A program made the translations under genes and the position numbers. Positions 60,941 through 64,000 of a stretch of 64,000 nucleotides of DNA are shown here, one piece after another (position 1 is the stretch's first letter; each line of letters opens with the position of its first letter). The DNA is taken from contig NZ_JAKCFA010000010.1 in assembly GCF_024198215.1 (NCBI RefSeq), forward strand, positions 310,001-374,000, in the 5' to 3' direction. The notes under the pieces are model-generated. The model was not told the DNA's origin. It saw only the letters and a list, made by a program, of their open reading frames with translations, and searched no databases. The stretch is from Myxococcus qinghaiensis. GTDB taxonomy: Bacteria > Myxococcota > Myxococcia > Myxococcales > Myxococcaceae.

Positions 60941-61435
60941 ATGCGCGAGCGGAATTTCCGACGGTGGGTTCAGGTGGCGGCGGTGACGTTGGGAGTCATG
61001 GGCGCGGTGGGCTGTGGTGGGCTTCCCGAGACGGGTGGCAAGCAGCCGGGCGAGAGCCGTGGCGGCCCGTTCGCCCAGCGCGGCGTCCAGCCGGAGGCCC
61101 TCCTGGACATGCAGGGCAACGTGCACCCGGAGAAGTCCCCGCCGTGGCTGATGGTCGCGGACCGTGGGCACAACGGCACCATCAAGGACATCGGCTCCAG
61201 CATCGACCCGCGCACGCCCAGGCTGGAGGGGAAGCAGAACAACTCCCTCTGGGATGACAAGGGGAAGATGATGCAGGACCGATATGGCATCGAGGGTGGC
61301 GCGACCTACGCTCCGGCGTCCCAGGGCCTCGGTGGTGAGGATGGCGCGGTGGTGGGGAGCACGACGGACTACAACCACGGCTGGGGTTACCGCCCGATGG
61401 GCTGGCAGGACCGCAACGGCAGGCTGGTGCGCTAG
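60941..61435 (+). CDS. Hypothetical lipoprotein
   Basis: 164 residues from the ATG at 60941 with AGGAG 6 bases upstream. Signal RRWVQVAAVTLGVMGAVGC gives a lipobox. The mature protein is polar, rich in Gly, Asp and Asn with an unusual number of Trp/Tyr near the end (TTDYNHGWGYRPMGWQDRNG). No domain recognised. It starts a pair with the next lipoprotein on the same strand, which begins RRW as well. Confidence 0.65.
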   Translation: MRERNFRRWVQVAAVTLGVMGAVGCGGLPETGGKQPGESRGGPFAQRGVQPEALLDMQGNVHPEKSPPWLMVADRGHNGTIKDIGSSIDPRTPRLEGKQNNSLWDDKGKMMQDRYGIEGGATYAPASQGLGGEDGAVVGSTTDYNHGWGYRPMGWQDRNGRLVR

Positions 61436-61534
61436 GTCGGTGTCGGGCGGACGGACGGCTCCCTGCCGTCGCCCGTGCCCGAGGATGGGTATCCATCCCT
61501 CTGGGGCCTGAGTGGCTCGCCGGAGGGATGGAAC

Positions 61535-62020
61535 ATGAACCAGGGAAACATTCGCCGCTGGCTTCTACCCGGCGCGCTGGCGGTGGCTTCGTTGCTGGGC
61601 ACGGGGTGCGAGCGCGACGAGGAGCGCATCCGTCGGGAGATACCCAGGACGGGCGGTCCGTACCAGGGCGTCGCCAATGACTCGCAGCCCTTGAGCAGCT
61701 TCGGCCCAAGGACGGGTGGCTCGGGGACCGGCGGCTCGGGTACTGGCGGCTCGGACACGCCGAACATCGCGCCCGTGCAGGATATCGTGGGCGCGAACCT
61801 GCCGCCCACCGCCGTGGGCAATGTCCCTCCGCGAGTGGAGCCCGGCATCGCCGCGGGCTCGCCGACAGCGATTCAGCGCGAGCAGGAGCAGCAGCAGGCG
61901 CAGGACGAACAGTCCGCGCCCAAGCCGGGAGTTCCGCCCGCGAACGAGCCACCGGACGGAGTGTCGAGCCCGAAGCCCGGAGATGCTCCGCCTCGCGAGG
62001 ACTCACAAGTACCGCACTGA
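61535..62020 (+). CDS. Hypothetical lipoprotein, Gly/Ser and Pro rich
   Basis: 161 residues from the ATG at 61535 with GGAGG upstream; the longer frame adds 20 residues without a signal. RRWLLPGALAVASLLGTGC ends in a lipobox. The mature part is low complexity: GGSGTGG repeats, a Gln-rich run (EQEQQQAQDEQ) and Pro-rich ends. It may be a wall or surface spacer. Similar N-terminus to the preceding lipoprotein, suggesting divergence from a shared ancestor or shared export. Confidence 0.65.
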   Translation: MNQGNIRRWLLPGALAVASLLGTGCERDEERIRREIPRTGGPYQGVANDSQPLSSFGPRTGGSGTGGSGTGGSDTPNIAPVQDIVGANLPPTAVGNVPPRVEPGIAAGSPTAIQREQEQQQAQDEQSAPKPGVPPANEPPDGVSSPKPGDAPPREDSQVPH

Positions 62021-62023
62021 CCT

Positions 62024-62210
62024 GGTCCACGGGGCATGTGCCCCGGGTCGTCGTCCTGCTCAGCGGGACGCGAGCATGACCTCGCTCCGTCCATGGGGCG
62101 AGTACCCCGTGGTGCCGTCCCGCTCAGCGAGACGCGAGCATGACCTCGCTCCGTCCATGGGGCGCATACCCCGCGGTGCCGTCCCGCTCAGCGAGACGCG
62201 AGCATGACCT
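62024..62210. repeat. 64-bp tandem repeat with a hairpin in each copy
   Basis: Nearly three copies, period 64 exactly (marker GCGAGCATGAC ends at 62080, 62144 and 62208). Each has GGGG (62031, 62095, 62159), a 6-8-base loop and CCCC, forming a short GC hairpin, and the sequence of the nagZ 3' end including its stop. It fills the gap between the convergent lipoprotein and nagZ, so the hairpins may serve as a repeated terminator. Confidence 0.85.
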
Positions 62211-63294
62211 CGGTGGGGTCCTTGCCCGCGAAGGCGCTGTCGAGCCCCTTGGCGAGCGCGTGGTGCTCGGCGCCGCCCAGCGTGGCGAGCCGGTCCTCCG
62301 CGGGGTGCGCGAAGCGCGAGGCGAGCACGTCGAGCCTGCGGTGGGCCTCGGTGATGCGTTCGCGCGGAATCCGTCCGGACTCCACCGCCTTCACCACGGC
62401 CTCGATGGCGCGGCGCTGCACGTCCGCCTGATGGCACACCAGGAATAGGTCCACGCCCGCCAGCGTGCCCTGCACCGCGGCCTCCTCCACCGTGTAGTGG
62501 TCCGCGATGGCCTTCATCTCCAGGTCGTCGCTGACGAGCACGCCGTCGAACCCCAGCTCCTCGCGCAGCACCCCGGTGAGCACGCGCTCGCTCATCGTCG
62601 CGGGCACGCCCTTGTCCAACGCGTCGAACAGGACATGCGCCGTCATCAGCGAGGCCAGCCGCGCCTGCGCGAACGCCCGGAAGGGCACCAGCTCCACGCG
62701 CCGCAGCCGCTCCAGGTCGTGCGCGAGCCTGGGCAACGTCAGGTGGCTGTCCGTGGTCGTGTCGCCATGCCCGGGGAAGTGCTTGCCGCAGGAGGCGATG
62801 CCACCTGCCTCCAGCCCGCGCGCGAGCGCCACGCCCAGCCGCGCGACCTCCTCCGCGTCCCGGCTGAAGCTCCGGTCTCCAATGACGGGGTTGGCCGGAT
62901 TGGTGTCCACATCCAGCACCGGCGCGAAATCCCAGTCGAAGCCCACCGCGCGCAACTCGTGCGCGAGCAGCCGTCCCACGCGCTCCACCAGTCGGGCATC
63001 TCCGCGCTGTCCCAGCTCGCGCATGGGGGGCAGGGCGGTGAACGGGGCTCCGCGCAGCCGAGCGACGCGGCCTCCCTCCTGGTCCACCGAGAGGATGAAG
63101 GGCCGACCCGCGCGCAGCTTCAGCTCGCGGCACAGCGTCGCCGTCTCCTGGGCGGTGCCCACGTTGCGCTTGAAGAGGATGGCGCCATAGATGCCGTCAT
63201 CCATCAGCGCCGCCAGGTCGGCGTCGATGCGAGTCCCAGGGAAGCCCACCATGAAGAGGCGGGCGCAGTCGCGGTAGAGGGCGGAGGCAGTCAC
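62188..63294 (-). CDS. nagZ: Beta-N-acetylhexosaminidase (GH3)
   Basis: 368 residues from a GTG at 63294 (MTASALYRDCARLFMVGFPG); the longer frame begins at a TTG. GH3 NagZ motifs: FILSVDQEGGRVARL, GFDWDFAPVLDVDTNP, KHFPGHGDTTTDSH (the acid/base His loop of NagZ) and VLVSDDLEMKA (nucleophile Asp). It removes GlcNAc from anhydromuramyl peptides in wall recycling; it is cytosolic in most Gram-negatives. The last codons belong to a 64-bp tandem repeat. Confidence 0.9.
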   Translation of the reverse strand: MTASALYRDCARLFMVGFPGTRIDADLAALMDDGIYGAILFKRNVGTAQETATLCRELKLRAGRPFILSVDQEGGRVARLRGAPFTALPPMRELGQRGDARLVERVGRLLAHELRAVGFDWDFAPVLDVDTNPANPVIGDRSFSRDAEEVARLGVALARGLEAGGIASCGKHFPGHGDTTTDSHLTLPRLAHDLERLRRVELVPFRAFAQARLASLMTAHVLFDALDKGVPATMSERVLTGVLREELGFDGVLVSDDLEMKAIADHYTVEEAAVQGTLAGVDLFLVCHQADVQRRAIEAVVKAVESGRIPRERITEAHRRLDVLASRFAHPAEDRLATLGGAEHHALAKGLDSAFAGKDPTEVMLASR

Positions 63295-63517
63295 GGCGCG
63301 CAGTGTCGCAGAACCCGGGCCCAAGCTGGACTCCGTTCCTTCGCGAGGCGCACCGGGCGTCGTCTGCCCGTCACCTCCCAGGGCGGTCGTGTCCGCCAGG
63401 CGCCACCCGGAGGGCCACCCTCGGGCGGGTGTCGCCGCCCCCCCGCATCGCTACGTTGAAGCGCGGCGGAAGGGCCCTCCGCGCCCACCCGCCCACCAGC
63501 CGGGGGAGCACGGGACG

Positions 63518-63913
63518 ATGATTCAAACCGAGCGTGTCTACCACCACCTGGAGCCGGGCGACTCGGAGGGAGCTCGCTTCCTCGTCGAGCGGCTGTGGCC
63601 CCGAGGTATCAAGAAGACCCACCTGAAGATGGATGGCTGGCTCAAGGACGTGGCGCCCAGCGCGGAGCTGCGCAAGTGGTACGGCCACGACCCCGCGCGC
63701 TGGGAGGAGTTCCAGCGCCGGTACGCCCAGGAGCTGCGCGAGCACCGCGAGGCGCTGGATCCGCTCGTCGAAGCGGCCCGGAGAGGGGACGTGACGCTGC
63801 TGTACAGCGCGCGGGACGAGGCCCACAACAGCGCCGTGGCCCTGAAGGAGTACCTGGAGCGCGGGCTGCGTCCAGCCAGGCGTCATGCGCGTCGGCGCCC
63901 GACGGTGCATTGA
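63518..63913 (+). CDS. DUF488 (YeaO-like) protein
   Basis: 131 residues from the ATG at 63518 with GGGAG upstream. YeaO/DUF488 pattern: FLVERLWPRGIKKTHLKMDGWLKDVAPS, ELRKWYGHDPARWEEFQRRY and LLYSARDEAHNSAVALKEYL. Small cytosolic protein of unknown activity. It is divergent from nagZ with 223 bp between. The last 87 bp of the window show no gene. Confidence 0.82.
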   Translation: MIQTERVYHHLEPGDSEGARFLVERLWPRGIKKTHLKMDGWLKDVAPSAELRKWYGHDPARWEEFQRRYAQELREHREALDPLVEAARRGDVTLLYSARDEAHNSAVALKEYLERGLRPARRHARRRPTVH

Positions 63914-64000
63914 CACAGGGGCTTGTTCCGCCACGGACGGCTGCTACAAGGGCCCCGGGATTCCGAGGCACCTTCCGCGCCTCCGTTCAATCGAGGCCCT

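Overview
This window is chromosomal DNA from a myxobacterium, most likely suborder Cystobacterineae (Myxococcus/Corallococcus/Archangium-like). The reasons are very high GC throughout, a DUSAM-domain gene (9944-10318), proteins ending in MYXO-CTERM-type sorting tails (11003-11632, 32732-34258, 56298-56663), a MopE-type Cys/Asp-rich lipoprotein, an MXAN_6640-type putative metalloprotease, and many lipoproteins. I see no tRNA, rRNA, CRISPR array, phage or insertion sequence. The left edge cuts a gene.

Layout. 1-9.6 kb: an Asp-box protein, trans-aconitate methyltransferase, a MopE-like lipoprotein, a YiiX-type amidase, ThpR, a YdjM-like membrane protein, an adenylate cyclase, a caspase-like peptidase and prolyl-tRNA synthetase with a long structured leader. 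9.9-17.4 kb: DUSAM protein, MYXO-CTERM protein, endonuclease/phosphatase-family lipoprotein, small hypotheticals, a beta-propeller lipoprotein, a YdcF-like protein and an HtrA protease. 17.6-20.8 kb: a MarR regulator divergent from modABC, whose modB/modC junction is tandemly duplicated. 20.9-24.4 kb: chitin use (GH18 chitinase lipoprotein and nagA with a coupled leader ORF). 24.6-31.1 kb: a lipoprotein, a low-GC BamE-like gene, a GH2 enzyme, a MerC-like protein and glgC.

31.1-35.5 kb is an iron/heme island. A clear Fur box sits inside the promoter of a siderophore-interacting protein and faces a HmuY-like lipoprotein that is translationally coupled to a metalloprotease. A TonB-domain lipoprotein follows. 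35.7-40.7 kb is a tightly coupled lipid-polyketide operon: type III PKS, ICMT-like methyltransferase, ACP, fatty acyl-AMP ligase and FAD oxidoreductase. The ligase/oxidoreductase junction carries a 77-bp tandem triplication that makes two tiny coupled ORFs. 40.7-50.8 kb holds regulators (TetR and two LysR), an extended SDR, an MBL-fold lipoprotein, a DoxX-like protein, a phosphatase, RecX and an aldo/keto reductase.

50.9-56.7 kb: a Uma2 nuclease, then DprE2-, DprE1- and HAD-UbiA-type genes that look like a polyprenyl-phosphate arabinose pathway, with an O-methyltransferase and a MYXO-CTERM protein upstream. 56.8-64 kb: a response regulator with DUF4388, a NicO-type metal transporter, a peroxiredoxin fused to a long histone-H1-like Lys/Ala tail, two small lipoproteins, a 64-bp tandem hairpin array, NagZ and a DUF488 protein.

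The most unusual signals are the two junction duplications (62 and 77 bp, both equal to 2 modulo 3, both preserving 4-bp stop/start overlaps), the peroxiredoxin-histone-tail fusion with a possible fossil of more tail behind it, and the Fur-controlled HmuY/metalloprotease pair.
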